Positions 1 through 12,814 of a stretch of DNA of 64,000 nucleotides are shown here, one piece after another. The DNA comes from Bromus sterilis. Its lineage: Eukaryota > Streptophyta > Magnoliopsida > Poales > Poaceae. The stretch spans positions 130,242,501-130,306,500 of the forward strand of contig OX465596.1 of NCBI GenBank assembly GCA_950022295.1, written 5' to 3'. The position numbers and the translations under genes were made by a program. The notes under the pieces were generated by a model. That model did no database searches, was not told the DNA's origin, and saw nothing but the letters and a program-made list of their open reading frames with translations. Numbering within the stretch: the stretch's first letter is position 1; every line of letters starts with the position of its first letter.

Positions 1-1771
1 GGGCCTAGGGCAGTGTTCAACGAGACAACCCACTGTGTACTCCTACACAGCCTCTCATCGTTCACCTTTGTTTAGGGTGGATTCACCAACACGATATCAT
101 TTGCATCAATGTGTTCATTCCATCCCGACTCACAATCATATCATTCTCATTGTATCACTAAGCAGCAATAAGCAGTAACAGTTGAAGGGGCCACATGCTC
201 ATCATTCAACTCCTATATCTGCTAGGATTGTGGTTTTCTTAATACGGTGGCAAAATGATAGGTCATGCATCGGAATGGGTTCAACTATGCGAAAGAACGT
301 GTCTCGGTGATCTCCTAAACATGCATAAGCGAGACTGAGAGGGAAGTAGGATTTTATACACATGATCAATGGGGTTTGCTTGCCTTGTTGACGATACACG
401 GGTCTTAACGGTGGTCTTCTTCTTCGGGGGTGATCACCGTCTCGGAACGTCTGTCATCGGAGGCAATCATCAACAAGGGGGAACAACTTCGGAAGTAAAA
501 ATGCACATACACATGATAAGGTTGTCCATGATGTGAATGGTACTGGTTTGTTGCATATTCATCTTAATTGAAGTATATTGCATTTGAAATGAAAATTCAA
601 ACTCCAAATTCAAATTCAAATTATGCCATATGCATGTTTGCTACTGTTCACCCATTTTAAAATGGTCAAACATAAAAAATTTGCATATTCATAATCCTTT
701 CATTTTTCTGATAATTTTTCATATATTATATGTCCAATTTGGAGTAAATATGAATATTCTATGAATTTCCAAAGTTTAATTGATTTTTTGGATTTTTCTC
801 TGTTTTCTTTAATTCTTTTATTTTCTGGAAAAATGTTTATTGCATCAGCATGATGCAATGCTGATGTCACAGGGGGGCAGAAATGTGGGGCCCTGCTGCC
901 AGCCTTAGGGGGGTTAATCCCTGTTAGTTTTAAACTAACAGTGATTAGCTAAGGGCCTGGGGCCCACTGTTAGTGACTAGGGTTAGGATTAGTGGGGGGG
1001 TTTTGGTGCTCTAATGGTGGAGCTCGCCGGGATGTCACCGGAGCATCGCCAGACTTGCCGCGTTCGACAGAGCAAGTGGGGGGTCAAGGGGGGCGCTCAG
1101 GACACGGCTGTGACGAACGAAGCGGCGGCCGGAGCTAGGGCTCCCGACGAACTCGGCGATGGAGATAGGGACAGGGGAGAGGCGTAGACGGCCTGGCTGT
1201 CGCGGTGGCGTCGGCGCTCGCCACCGAGCTGATTTGGGCGCCGGGGAGGAAGACGACAGGGGAGTGGGCTTGGGCTGGCTGGGCTTCTGGGGGTGTTAGT
1301 TGGGCCAGATGCCAGGGGTTTTCTTTTTTCCTTTTTCTTCTCCTATTTTATTTTTCTGCAAGTTGTTTTTCTCTGGATAAAATAGCAAAGCATTTTTATA
1401 AGTCCTCCAAATTTTTATGTGGCATCACAAGGCATATAGATAGCCACTCACAAAGTTTGGGGATTTTTGAAATTCAAACAATTTGAATTTCAAATCAAAT
1501 AGGGGTATTATTTAATTTCCAAGCCCTATTTGGAATATTTGAAAAATCTTGGTGCATGCAATGGGACCCACTTCACTTTATATGTGATCATGCATATTTA
1601 TAAGACTTTTCAAAAATACCAGAGGAATTTTTGGAAGAAATTTTTGTCTGGCCATTTGAATTAATTCTCAGGGCTTTTCTTTTCCCCAATTTTGAATTTC
1701 TTTTTTGAAAATTTCACATGATGCAAAGGGGCAAACTATCCCTAGCACATACCTAAACTTGGGTTGTGACA
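1..1771 (-). mobile_element. End of an unidentified minus-strand LTR-type retroelement
   Basis: Read on the minus strand, this segment starts TGTCACAACCC at 1771, a TG-type LTR start, exactly where the integrase frame of the neighbouring Gypsy element breaks off after the residues ESYNI. It is therefore probably an element inserted into that integrase, with its other end outside the window. There is no recognisable coding domain. Positions 880-1310 are GC-rich, and the flanking parts are AT-rich with many long T and A runs. Family not recognised. LTR versus internal extent cannot be decided without the second LTR. Confidence 0.5.
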
Positions 1772-2593
1772 TTTATGTTGTATGATTCGGCAAATTCCCT
1801 AACTTGATGTGACATAAAAGATGAACCTTGATTTGTAGTCAAAGTTTGAGGAATGCCGAATCTATGAATAATTTGCTCCTTTATAAACCGAATAACCTCC
1901 ACATGTGTCATATTCCTGAGAGGTACTGCTTCAGACCGCTTAGTGAAATAATCAGTTGCTACCAACACAAACCGGTGCCCCTTTGAGAAGAAGGATAAAT
2001 CTGTCCAATGAAATCCAAACCCCATCCTCTGAAAGGCCACGGCTTAACAATGGGATGTAACATAGCAGCAGGGGCAACTGAATATCCCCGAATTTTTGGC
2101 AAGCTTCACACCCTTTGTAATACTTGAAGCAATCATTAATCATAGTCGGCCAATAGAACCCAGCGCGCCGCAATATACACTTCATCTTGTGAGTCGATTG
2201 ATGAGTACCACAAATTCCATCATGCACCTCTCCCATAGCAACTCTAGCTTGATCTTCATCCAAGAACTTCAAGAGAACAAGGTCAACTGTTCGGTGATAA
2301 AGGTCACCATCCCTCAATTCATATTTGAAAGCCATGCACCGAATAGTTCTGTCTACCCTCTTACTCGGATCAGTCAAGTACTCAATGATGGGCTTCCTCC
2401 AGTCTTGATCTGCATCCGATTTCTCACTAGTAGCCGAATCATCAAGCTCCACTTCGGCCTTCTCTTCATTGTCTGCAACTCGGCATTCCCTGCTTCCGAA
2501 TTGACTTTGAGGACTCGTATCAGATTTGTCATTGCTGGCCGAAGCAATAGGCTTTAACTCGGCCACTTCCATATTGGCAAAACATGACATCGG
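1772..2593 (-). pseudogene. Gypsy integrase, truncated and frameshifted
   Basis: Minus-strand continuation of the RT frame after a single TAA codon at 2594-2596. The HHCC zinc-binding region is visible (GICGTHQSTHKMK, then CEACQKFG). The frame shifts between about 2040 and 2080. The core domain then follows with the first catalytic Asp region (TDLSFF, ATDYFTK), the usual second catalytic Asp changed to Asn (TTNQGSSF), and an end after AESYNI at 1772, where another element is inserted. The catalytic Glu and the C-terminal domain are absent. It would catalyse cDNA insertion if intact. Confidence 0.85.
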
Positions 2594-4809
2594 TTAATGA
2601 GAGACATGAAACATGCCACGACTAACATGATAACCAGATGCTTGTTGTGCCAAATCATTTTCTCTCCAATTATCATATCTAGACACATGAGCAATGCTGA
2701 AATAATCTAAAGTAGCAATTATATCTAAAAATTCATCAAGATAAGTATTGAGTGATCCATCAAAACATTTAAACGCTCCAGCAACTTGTCGCACTACCAA
2801 TAATGAATCACCAAAAGCTTCAATATGTGTAGCACCTATAGCAAGTAGCATTCTTAAACCGAATAGCAATGCTTCGTATTCGGCTTGATTATTTGTGCAA
2901 AAATATTCTAAGCGGCATGAGGCTTCAAAAACAGTACCATGAGGAGATATATAAGCAATACCAACACCTTGACCGTTGCTAGAAACTGATCCATCAAAAT
3001 ATAATCCCAAGGGCACTACCGAGACAAGATTCATATCAATATCATGCTCGTCATTAATCCGATGCTCAACAATGAAATTAGCAACAATTTGGCCTTTGAT
3101 AGATTTCAAAGGTTTATAAGCCAAATCATATTCAATTAAAGCATAAGCCCACTTGCCAATTCTACCACTAAGAACTGGCCTATGTAACATATATTTGATG
3201 ACATCGGTTTGACAGGCTATTATGCAAGTACTTGGTACAAGATAATGTCTCAATTTTGTACAAGCATAATATAAACATAGACATAATCTTTCAATAAAAG
3301 TGTACCTTGTCTTCGCATCCAATAGGCGCCCACTTAGATAAGTAATAGCATGCTCCTTCCCTTCGGTTTCTTGAGTCAAAACAGCACCAATAACAACTCC
3401 TTCTGCTGCAATATAAAGTGTAAAAGGCTCTTTATGCTTGGGAGCTCTCATCACCGGAGGAGTGCACAAATAGTTCTTTATTTGATCAAAAGTTGCTTGC
3501 TGTTTTTCCCCCCAAGTAAACTCAGCATCATTCTTTAACCGAAGTATAGGAGTGAATGCATCAACCTTTCCTGACAAGTTAGCAATGAATCTCCTCAAAT
3601 AATTAACCTTGACAAGGAAACTTTGCATATCCTTTTTACACGTCGGAGCCTCCACCTTCTGGATAGCCTCTATATTCTTAGGATCAATTTCTACACCCTC
3701 TTCGTGAATTATGAAACACAAGAACTTGCCATCTGATACACCAAAAGCACACTTCAAAGGATTCATCTTTAGTCCATATTTCTTCATCCTCTCAAATGCT
3801 AGGCGCAAATCGGCTAAGTGAGACTCAAAAGCATCCGACTTGACCACAATATCATCAATGTAAACCTCAATTATAATACCGAGTAGATCATGAAAGATTA
3901 AATTCATAGCCCTCTGATATGTGGCTCCGGCATTCCTCAAACCAAAGGTCATCACTACCCACTCAAATAAACCTACGAAACCAGGGCATCGAAAAGCTGT
4001 TTTGTATATGTCTTCTTCGGCCATAAAGATTTGATTATACCCCGCATTACCATCGAGGAAACTAATAACTCTATGTCCAGAAGCATCATTAATAAGGATA
4101 TCAGCTATAGGCATGGGATACTCATCTTTGGGGGTAGCTCGGTTTAAATCTCTGAAATCAAGGCACACTCTCAACTTGTCGGATCCTTTCTTCTCCACGG
4201 GCACAATGTCGGAAATCCACTCGGCATACCTGCAAGGTCTAATAAAATTAGCTTTAAGAAAACGACCGATCTCTTCCTTGATGCGGTCATACATTTTAGG
4301 ATGGACTTTTCTAGGTGCTTTCTTATAAGGCCTAAAACCACTTTTTATAGGCAACCGATGCTCAACTAGTGCTCGGCTTAAACCTGGCATATCATGATAT
4401 TCCCATGCAAAGAAACAAACATATTCTTTCAATAGCTCTATTAATTTTGATTTATAATCGGCTCTTAATTTTTTGTTTACAAATGTCGGCCTAGGGATTG
4501 AACCATCTCCTATGTCTACTTCCTCTAACGGATCAGCCGACGTGAAAACTTGCCCCGACTTGTCCATATCATTCAACTCTTCAATAGAATAGAACATATC
4601 GTTCTCCTTTGACCGATATGCTTCAATGCGCTTCTGCAACCATTCCGAGTTAGACGTGACTTGACACACATCGATTCCGAGCTGTTCATCATCCAACAGC
4701 AACTCCCTAGTTGGCTCTTGCTCGGTGGACTCCGAGTGGTGTGAAACTCGGTGGTCTTTGCTTCCGAATTGTTTCTCAGCAGCCTCGCTTCCGAGTTCCT
4801 GTAACTCGG
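2594..4809 (-). pseudogene. Gypsy reverse transcriptase and dual RNase H
   Basis: A long open minus-strand frame ending in TAA at 2594-2596. The RT is nearly complete: LRVCLDFRDLN, the FGLRNAGATYQRAMN stretch, and the catalytic EVYIDDIVV box. A Gypsy RNase H region follows (FTLYIAAEG; its usual first acidic position looks degenerate). Then comes a second, archaeal-type RNase H with LYFDGSVS, NNQAEYEALLFG and FGDSLLVV, the D-E-D pattern typical of Tat elements. The N-terminal link to protease is interrupted at 4809 by the nested element. An open reading frame that starts a few bases further upstream begins inside the inserted LTR and is not the native start. Confidence 0.9.
4805..4809. repeat. 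Target site duplication (left copy), ctcgg
   Basis: The five bases ctcgg precede the TGATACG start of the inserted LTR element. The same five bases recur at 12815-12819, directly after the element's terminal TCA. The host Gypsy sequence resumes on both sides, so the insertion is clean. Confidence 0.9.
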
Positions 4810-6047
4810 TGATACGTCCCAAACGTATCTATAATTTCTGCTTGCTCCATGCATGTTTTGTGTGACTTTGCCATGTTTTGCTTGAACTTTTATACGCTTT
4901 TGAACCTATTTGGAGTAGCCCATTAACTCAGTGCACCCAGTTGCCAGTTTTTGTATTTTAGGTTTTCCGGCCATTAAAAGTGCTCCAAAAAATCCGGGAA
5001 AATATATAAAAAAATCAGCGCAACAGAAGCTTCCGGAATCACCAAGAGAGAGAAGGGGGGCCACCACCTTCCTCACATGATCGAGGCATCTGTGTAATTT
5101 ATGTTGTTGCTATGCTGAGTTTGTTGGGATCTGATGGATTATGAGACTATGTTCAGATTGTGATGAGTAATATATTTGGTCTTCTCTTTTATATATTTTT
5201 CATCAGTAAATTCTTGCATGTTCTCCGTTGCGGTATTTTCTTTGGCCAAGTATTTTATTTGCAACTCCAAGAGAGAGCGTTATGCTCGATTGTGGGTTCA
5301 GCCCCTTGATGTCTAGCTTGAGTGACAGAAACATGAGACTAGGGGATGTGTTGTTGCCACCAGGGATAAAACAACGGTGCTTGTACCTGCGGGTGCAAGG
5401 ATTTTTTACTTTACGCAAAGTTCTTTTAATGCAGTTGTCTGTTGCTTTGAGTTTACACTTTGGGTGGGATTCGCAACTTAATACCAGCGATATGTTCTGG
5501 ATAGATATCTCAAGGTGGATGATTCGTAGTAGATGCAGATGGATTTCGGTCTACTTACCTTGGCGTACTGCCCATTGCTTTTGAGCCCTTCCTTTCTTAG
5601 CAGCATAGTTAGCATTGCGGTGCCTTCATAATCCTGTCAATTTCCCAACTATGATTTGTTTACCTCGCTAGCACTTTTATCGTCTTTTGGGAGAGAGACA
5701 TCACTAGTGAAAATCACGGGACCCCGGTCCATCTTCACATTATTGTTCACACCCTCAATTTACTTTCATCTTTTACTTTCCTTTGTACTATTTATCTCTT
5801 GCGTTGATCCTTTGTAAACGACAAGGCCGGAGGAATTGACAACTCCTCTGTACTCATTGGGAGCAAAGTTATTTGTTGATGTATGCAGGTCCACGACAAC
5901 ACCCTAGTCTGGAAACAATTTCTGGCGATGTTGCCACCTTCTTGTATCTCCTGAGTCCTACTGGTTCAATAACCGAGGGAAACTTGTTGCTGCACTGAAT
6001 CTCAAACCTTCCACTTGGGGTAACCAACGAGGAGCGAGAAGCCATCA
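4810..6047 (+). repeat. 5' LTR of E1, internally deleted
   Basis: Begins TGATACGTCCC and ends GCCATCA. It is 1238 bp, against 1640 bp for the 3' LTR. The main difference is a missing block of about 370 bp at around 5080, equivalent to roughly 11450-11822 of the 3' LTR. That block contains the GC-rich module and the TATA-like sequence. Smaller gaps of about 18 and 14 bp also exist. The copy therefore lacks its presumed promoter. Confidence 0.9.
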
Positions 6048-6057
6048 AGAAAATTTC

Positions 6058-6075
6058 TGGCGCCGTTGACGGGGA
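6058..6075 (+). other. Primer binding site of E1, tRNA-Asp type
   Basis: The sequence tggcgccgttgacgggga lies 10 bp after the 5' LTR. From known plant tRNA-Asp(GUC) 3' ends it is complementary with one mismatch. It primes minus-strand cDNA synthesis. Confidence 0.75.
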
Positions 6076-6201
6076 CTCAAGTCTTCAAGATAGGGGAGTT
6101 TCACACTATCTTTTACCTTTGCTTTTTAGTCTTGTTAGTTTACCTTTCAGTTTTTACTTTTGTGTCCTTAATCAAAAATACCAAAAATACCTGCTGCTAC
6201 T

Positions 6202-8234
6202 ATGGGTTCTATTGAAAACACTAAGTTGTGTGACTTCACTAGTCACAACAACAGTGACTTTATCTGCACTCCTATTGTTCCACCTGCCACTTCAGCACCT
6301 TCTTATGAGATTAAACCTGCTTTGCTTAACCTTGTTATGAAAGATCAATTATCAGGAGCAGGAGAAGATGCTGCCTTACACCTAAACAACTTTATCGAGC
6401 TCTGCGACATGCAGAAATACAAGGAAGTGGATGGAGACATCGTCAAGCTGAAGCTTTTTCCTTTCTCTTTGAGAGGAAGAACCAAGGAATGGCTAAAATC
6501 TTTGCCCAAGAACAGTATCGATTCTTGGAGCAAATGCAAAGATGCTTTTATATGGAAGTACTATCCCCCTGCTAAAATTATGAAATTGCGGAGTAACATT
6601 ATGAATTTCAGGCAATTGGATAATAAACACGTTGCCCAGGCTTGGGAATGTATGAAGACGCTTGTCAAGAACTGCCCCACACATGGACTGACTAGCTGGA
6701 TGGTTATCCAGACTTTTTATACAGGCTTGAACTTCACCTCGCGGAACCTGTTAGATTCGGCCGCGGGAGGAACTTTTATGTCAACCACGCTTGGTGCTGC
6801 CACAAAGCTACTTGATGAGATGATACTGAACTACTCGCAATGGCACACCGAGAGATCTCCAACCGGTAAGAAGGTAAACTCTATCAAGGAGATCTCCTCT
6901 TTAAATGAAAAGGTTGACCTTATCATGTCTCTACTTACCAAGCAACCCTCTATTGATCCTCAAGATGTTCCTTTAAATTCTTTGGTTGCTTAGGAGAAAG
7001 TAGATGCTAATTTTGTTTCTAGAAACAAATTCAACAATAATGCTTATAGGAGAAACTTTGCTAGTAATCCTAGACCGTTTCCATCCACTTATGGGAACAA
7101 CAACACCTACCCTAGCAACAAGAACCCCACCTCTGAACTAGAGAGTATGCTTAGAGACTTTATCACTACCCAAAAAGCCTTCAACAAGAATGTGGAAGAA
7201 AAACTAGCTAAATTAGATAATCTTAGTTTGAAGGTAGACAACTTAGCCATTGATGTTGAGATGTTAAAAATTAGAACCTCTCCCCTTGAGGATAGTAAGG
7301 TCACTCCTATTAATGTTATCCAGTTACAAATCAATGAAAATATTAGGATGATGGCTAAACTCAAAGAAAGATGGGCTAGAGAAAACGAGGAAGATGAGAG
7401 AGTTAAGAGCCTCCCTACCTACCACACAGTAGCTACTATTCAAGTAGTTGAGGATGTCCAAACTGTTAGCACCCATAACACCCCTAGTCCCACTGGACCT
7501 ATCAATGGTGATGCTACCACCTCAACCATAGATGAAGAAACCTCTATGAACATAGAGTCTTTCAAACAAGTGAACCTAAATGATATCACTACCTCCTTGA
7601 TAGATAGTAGTGACCTATACTTTGACAACTGCACTTTACCAGAAGTTACTGGTTTCCTACACAAGATGTCTAGAGACCCCCACACTAGCACACTCAATCT
7701 TGCCTTCACAGAGCATATCACCAATGCTCTAATCAAAGTTATGGAGGATAAGCTTAGACTAGAAGCCTCCATACCTAGGAAGCTAGAAGATGGTTGGGAT
7801 CCTATGATAAAAATTAAATTGAATAACTTCTCTTCTTATGCTCTTTGTGATGTTGGAGCAAGTACCTCTGTTATGCCCAAAAAATGTATGATATGCTTGA
7901 ATTGAAACCTTTTGATCCGTGTTATTTTGGTGTTCGTCTTGTTGATTCTTCCGTAAAGAAACCTTTGGGGAAGATCAAAGATGTTCTTATCATTGTCCAT
8001 GACAATTATGTTCCCGTTGATTTTACTATTATCGACATTGAATGTGAACCTTATTGTCCAATTAATTTGGGACGTCCTTTTCTTCGCACAGTTGGTGCTA
8101 TCATTGACATGAAAGAGGGAACTATCAAATTCCAATTCCCTCTCAAGAAAGGTATGGAACATTTCCCTAGGAAAAAGATTAAGTTACCTTTTGAGTCCGT
8201 CACACGGGCTAGTTATTCTCTTGAAAAGACTTGA
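6202..8234 (+). pseudogene. E1 gag-protease, interrupted
   Basis: The frame opens with ATG at 6202 (MGSIENTKLCDFTSHNN) and continues through a retrotransposon Gag domain (FSLRGRTKEWLKSLP, WKYYPPAKI, FYTGLNFTSRNLLDSAAGGTF). An in-frame TAG at 6991-6993 interrupts it. The same frame continues to 7905 with a coiled-coil-like, Lys/Glu-rich stretch and the start of an aspartic protease (LCDVGASTSVMP). A run of six A at about 7880 puts the rest out of frame. The protease C-terminal part (CPINLGRPFLRTVGAIIDM) reads in another frame from about 7884 to 8234. Non-functional as it stands. Gag would form the particle and protease would process it. Confidence 0.85.
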
Positions 8235-11160
8235 TCTTCTGCTTTAAGCCTAGCTAATGGCTCTAAAGAAGCGCTTTCGGGAGGCAGCCCGCAATGAATT
8301 TAGGTTTTTATTTTTGCTTCTGTTCTGTTCTTAGTGGTCTTGATTATTGTTACTACCGTAGAAACATCATTTTATCTTTACTTTTCAAGCTTTGTGCCAA
8401 GTTTAGCCTCATACGACAAGGGAAGTGAAAGTTGTGACATGCTGTCCAGAAAACAGATTCTGTCCTCGTGACTAGAAAAATCAGCGAAAAATCCCAGTTC
8501 GTATTTTTGAGCTGAACTTTTTACACAGTGTGCTCTATACAATTAAGAAACTTGCGTATGTTCTGAGTTTTTTTATTTGAGTTGCAGAAGTATCCCTAAA
8601 AAATTCTTTTCTATCTGCTGTTCTGTTTTTCTCAGATTCTGCCACGTTTTGTCTCTCCTTACTTTTGCAAACGTTAAGCTTGCTTTTTCTTTGCAAAAAC
8701 TCTTTCGAAATCTTGAGAAACATTAGCTCTTCCTAGAAATCTTTATTTTCAGTAGAGAAAAATTATTTTATTAGGGTACTAACCTCTCTAATCATCCTAC
8801 AATGAGTTATGTATGAAGGGAGTTTTCAAGTGCGCGATGGAGGATGATGAAAAAAGATTCAGGAGTGTCAAACGCTCAAGCTTGGGGATACCCATGTGCA
8901 CCACCAATAAATATTCAAGGAGACTCAAGCTTCTAAACTTGTGGATGCCCCCGTGCATCCCCTTCTTCAGCAACAATTATCAGTTTGTCTCTCGTTGCAC
9001 TATATTTTTATCACTTCATGCGTTATGTGCTATGCTTGGAGCGTCTCGCTCTTTACTTTTTTAGTTTTCTTTAGCTTTGTTTGCTGTAGTAACAAGTTAG
9101 ACCCCAACTTACTCTTTTGTGTGGGAGAGATTCACGCTACGCTTGAACTAGAACTCCTCACAGGATTTGCATGCTTATTCTTTTAGCTGTGAGTTGTTCT
9201 TTTTCTTTTCTTAGCTGTTGTTCTGTTTAGTTATAGTGCTTTAGTTTTTCTATAGATTTTATTTTGTCTTCGGTTGAACTTTCTATAGATTGCATGTTTT
9301 ATCTTGTTAGAGAGTTTTCCTGTTGCACTGAGTTATGTGTCTTGACTGAAAGTAGGTAGTTAAAGTTGCTATTCTCTTTGTAGTAGTAACTTGCAATAGT
9401 TTTTAGGTATTGACTAGAGTAATGTTTGAACTTATGGTGTCAAGAGCTCTTGCCTATTTGTGATAGATGTCGTATTTTGGGAAATCCGTGTGTTTTTCGA
9501 AAACCAAAAAACCCCTGTTGAGAACTCTAGCTACTAGATGGATCACTAATTTCTAGAGGGTTCGAATATTAGAGTACACTCACGTACCATGAGTCGAGGA
9601 TGCGCAAGGATAACCAAACCCCCATACACTCCTCCTCGGGGTACCTGTCTCTTTGTGAACCTCCTGATTAGATTGAGAGTTACCGATAATAAGTGCATGA
9701 GTTCTTCGGACTAATGTGGGTATTCTAAAGTTGACACTTCCACCCACCTATACTTTTTCTAGCCTCTTCGGTACCGTGCATTGCCCTTTTCTCACCTCGA
9801 GAGTTGGCGCATACTTCGCCGTTGCATCCAAACCCTTGGCATGCTACGCTCTTTCATCATAAGCCTCCTTATATCTTTCCTCAAAACTGCCACCATACCT
9901 ACCTACAAGGCATTTCCATAGCCTTTCCGAGATACATTGCCATGCAACATCCACCTTCTCATGACTTGATCTTCATGTCATACATGCTACTTCCTTGATC
10001 GATGAGCCGCCTGCTAGTTGGGCCTTTCCCTAATCATTGCTACATGACGCGCTAGTATCATTGCATATCCTGCTACCCTGGCAGAAGCATACATTTGCAT
10101 CATGATAGTTACATTTTCTTTATGTGAGTACCTTTGTAAATTGTGAAAGATCTCCTACATTCTTGTAAAATATAGAGTATTGCCCCTAAGGTGAGGAAAA
10201 TATCCCAAAGAGGTCAAAATCAAAAGATCCCAAAGAGGACAAATGAGTGTTAAATAGAAAGAGCCATTGAGGCCACCAAAAAATAAAAATAAAAAAGAGA
10301 AAAAGAGAAAAAAATAAAAAAAGAGAAAAAGAGAAAAAAATAAATAAAAAAAGAGAGAAGGGGGCATACTACTATTCCTTTTGAGAGATCCACACTAGTA
10401 CTTCATCTTCTATCCCTTGTACTCCATAGAGATCATCATCATGCATATAGCTATGTGGGGACCCTACACACTATAGAACTTGGCTTGTATATTCCAATGA
10501 TGAGCCTCCTCAAACGAGCTCTAGGTCTTCTTGAGCAAGCAAGTTAGATGCACCCCCACTAGTTCCCTTGGAGAGCTTTTAGCTCCCATGTGCATTCGTT
10601 GTATGGCAATCCCTACTCCTCACATCATATCTATCATATGGCCTTCTCTCGTCTATGATTGTCCTAATTGATGTGAGCCTTTCACACCTTTTTGTCTTCC
10701 TCCTCCACCTTCTTTCTGTTTCGCCTTTTAGGTGTCAACTTTCTTGGTCACGCTCATCCATTGCATGAGTGCTCAAAATATCAAAAGGGAGTGGATCAGT
10801 TTGACTTGTACCTGGCTAGTGGTCTGCGGACGAGTCCAGATAAGAATCCAAAGGAGACCAAGTGTGAAACTTTAGTAGATAGTTGTTCTCAACAACCTTA
10901 TTTTTTCCCTCGTATTTCCCTATCCCTTGCTTGCATGCAAACACCATTTGGAGACATTCGAGTCACGGACAGCAAGAGCTCTTGCACCCTTTGTTCTTTT
11001 GTATCTTCTGTCAATGCTAATAGAGACTCTTGCTTGTTAAGACTTGAATTAAATTGCATGATTTGATTGCTTTACTTAAAAGTCCTTTTATGGTTGTGTG
11101 GCATGTCACCACAGAAATTACGCTTGTTATCATTTACCTACTCAAGGACGAGCAGGAATT
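8235..11160 (+). other. Non-coding internal region of E1
   Basis: No supportable gene in almost 3 kb. The region is a family-specific spacer, with counterparts at 21089-24000, 26690-29600 and in part 59219-59690. Recognisable marks are a gcgcttttgggaggcagcccg-like motif just after the coding region (about 8268), a purine-rich A/G tract at 10262-10362, and the short repeats tcccaaagagg before it. Short open frames here have no recognisable domains. Confidence 0.7.
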
Positions 11161-11174
11161 AAGCTTGGGGAGGG
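11144..11174 (+). other. Pre-PPT motif and polypurine tract of E1
   Basis: ctcaaggacgagcag at about 11144 is followed by aagcttggggaggg directly before the 3' LTR. The purine-rich run is the expected plus-strand primer. The upstream motif has counterparts in all other Athila-type copies in this window. Confidence 0.75.
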
Positions 11175-12814
11175 TGATACGTCCCAAACGTATCTATAAT
11201 TTCTGCTTGCTCCATGCATGTTTTGTGTGACTTTGCCATGTTTTGCTTGAACTTTCATACACTTTTGTACCTATTTGGACTAACCTATTAACTCAGTGCA
11301 CCTAGTTGCCAGTTTCTGTTTTCTGCTGTTTTTGTATTTCAGGTTTTCCGGCCATTAAAAGTGCTCCAAAAATTCCGGGAAAAATATATAAAAAATCAGC
11401 GCAACAGAAGCTTCCAGAATCACCAAGAGAGGGAAGGGGGGCACCACCAGGCAGCCAGGAGGGCAGGTGGCGCGGCCCAACCCTAGGTCGCGCCAGGGAC
11501 CCTCCTGACTGCCTCGTGGGTCCCCTCGATGCCCCCCTTCGCCTATATTTACCCCTCGGGGTGGAAACCCCTAATATCGATCTCTTTTCCGCGAACTCCC
11601 CTCTGTACCGCCGCCGCTGTCGTTTCTAGATCGGGGCTGCCTGGAGAAGCCGCCCCGCCACCCTGCCGGGAGGAGGAACCCCCTCCGGGAGACCATCCAT
11701 AGCCATGGACCCCTCCTGGAAGCACCGTGAGTAGTCCCCCTTGGACCATGGGTCCGTGACCAGTAGCTATGTGATGAATCTCTCCCTCCTTTGTGCTTCC
11801 ACTTTCGAGTCCTCGTGAGCTGCCTCACATGATCGAGGCATCTATGTAATTTCTGTTGTTGCTATGCTGAGTTTGTTGGGATCTGATGGATTAAGAGACT
11901 ATGTTCAGATTGTGATGAGTAATATATTTGGTTATTCTCTTTTATATTTTGTTCTTGAGTAAATTCTTGCATGTTCTCTATTGCGGTATTTTCTTTGGCC
12001 AAGTATTTTATTTGCAACTCCAAGAGAGAGCGTTATGCTCGATTGTGGGTTCAGCCCCTTGATGTCTAGCTTGAGTGACAGAAACATGAGACTAGGGGAT
12101 GTGTTGTTGCCACCAGGGATAAAACAACGGTGCTTGTACCTGCGGGTGCAAGGATTGTTTACTTTACGCAAAGTTCTTTTAATGCAGTTGTCTATTGCTT
12201 TGAGTTTACACTTTGGGTGGGATGCCCAACTTAATACCAGAGAGATGTTCTGGATAGATATCTCAAGGTGGATGATTCGTAGTAGATGCAGATGGATTTT
12301 GGTCTACTTACCTTGGCGTACTGCCCATTGCTTTTGAGCCCTTCCTTTCTTAGCAGCATAGTTAGCATTGCGGTGCCTTCATAATCCTGTCAATTTCCCA
12401 ACTGTGATTTGTTTACCTCGCTAGCACTTTTATCGTCTTTCGGGAGAGAGACATCACTAGTGAAAATCACGGGACCCCGGTCCATCTTCACATTATTGTT
12501 CACACCCTCAATTTACTTTCAGCTTTTACTTTCCTTTGTACCTTTTATCTCTTGCGTTGATCCTTTGTAAATGACAAGGCCGGAGGAATTGACACCTCCT
12601 CTGTACTCGTTGGGAGCAAAGTTATTTGTTGTTGTGTGCAGGTCCACGACAACACCCTAGTCAGGAAGCAATTTCTAGCGACGTTGCCACCTTCTTGTAT
12701 CTCCTGAGTCCTACTGGTTCGATAACCTTGGTATCTTCACCGAGGGAAACTTGTTGCTGCACTGCATCTCAAACCTTCCACTTGGGGTAACCAACGAGGG
12801 GCGAGAAGCCATCA
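11175..12814 (+). repeat. 3' LTR of E1
   Basis: 1640 bp from TGATACGTCCC to GCCATCA. It holds the terminal inverted repeat GATACGT-5 bp-ACGTATC, a GC-rich module around 11440-11520 and the TATA-like cgcctatatttacc near 11540. It is followed by the target duplication ctcgg (12815-12819). Confidence 0.92.

Larger units (their letters stand above)
4810..12814 (+). mobile_element. Complete non-autonomous Athila-type LTR retrotransposon (E1)
   Basis: 8-kb element with LTRs at 4810-6047 and 11175-12814 (TGA...TCA ends), a tRNA-Asp-type primer site, a gag-protease frame only, a long non-coding stretch and a polypurine tract. No RT, RNase H or integrase is present, so it depends on another element for reverse transcription and integration. 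The gag and protease resemble Triticeae Athila-lineage families (Sabrina/WHAM kind; family name not verified). It is nested in the minus-strand Gypsy element with a perfect 5-bp duplication. It carries a nonsense codon, a frameshift and a promoter deletion in its 5' LTR. Confidence 0.9.

Noticed and set aside
2096..2557. Plus-strand 153-codon open frame
   Set aside because: Antisense shadow of the integrase zinc-finger region, with no domain.
10262..10366. A/G-rich tract as a structured RNA or promoter
   Set aside because: A low-complexity purine run shared by all copies of the spacer. It may be functional, but nothing specific can be supported.
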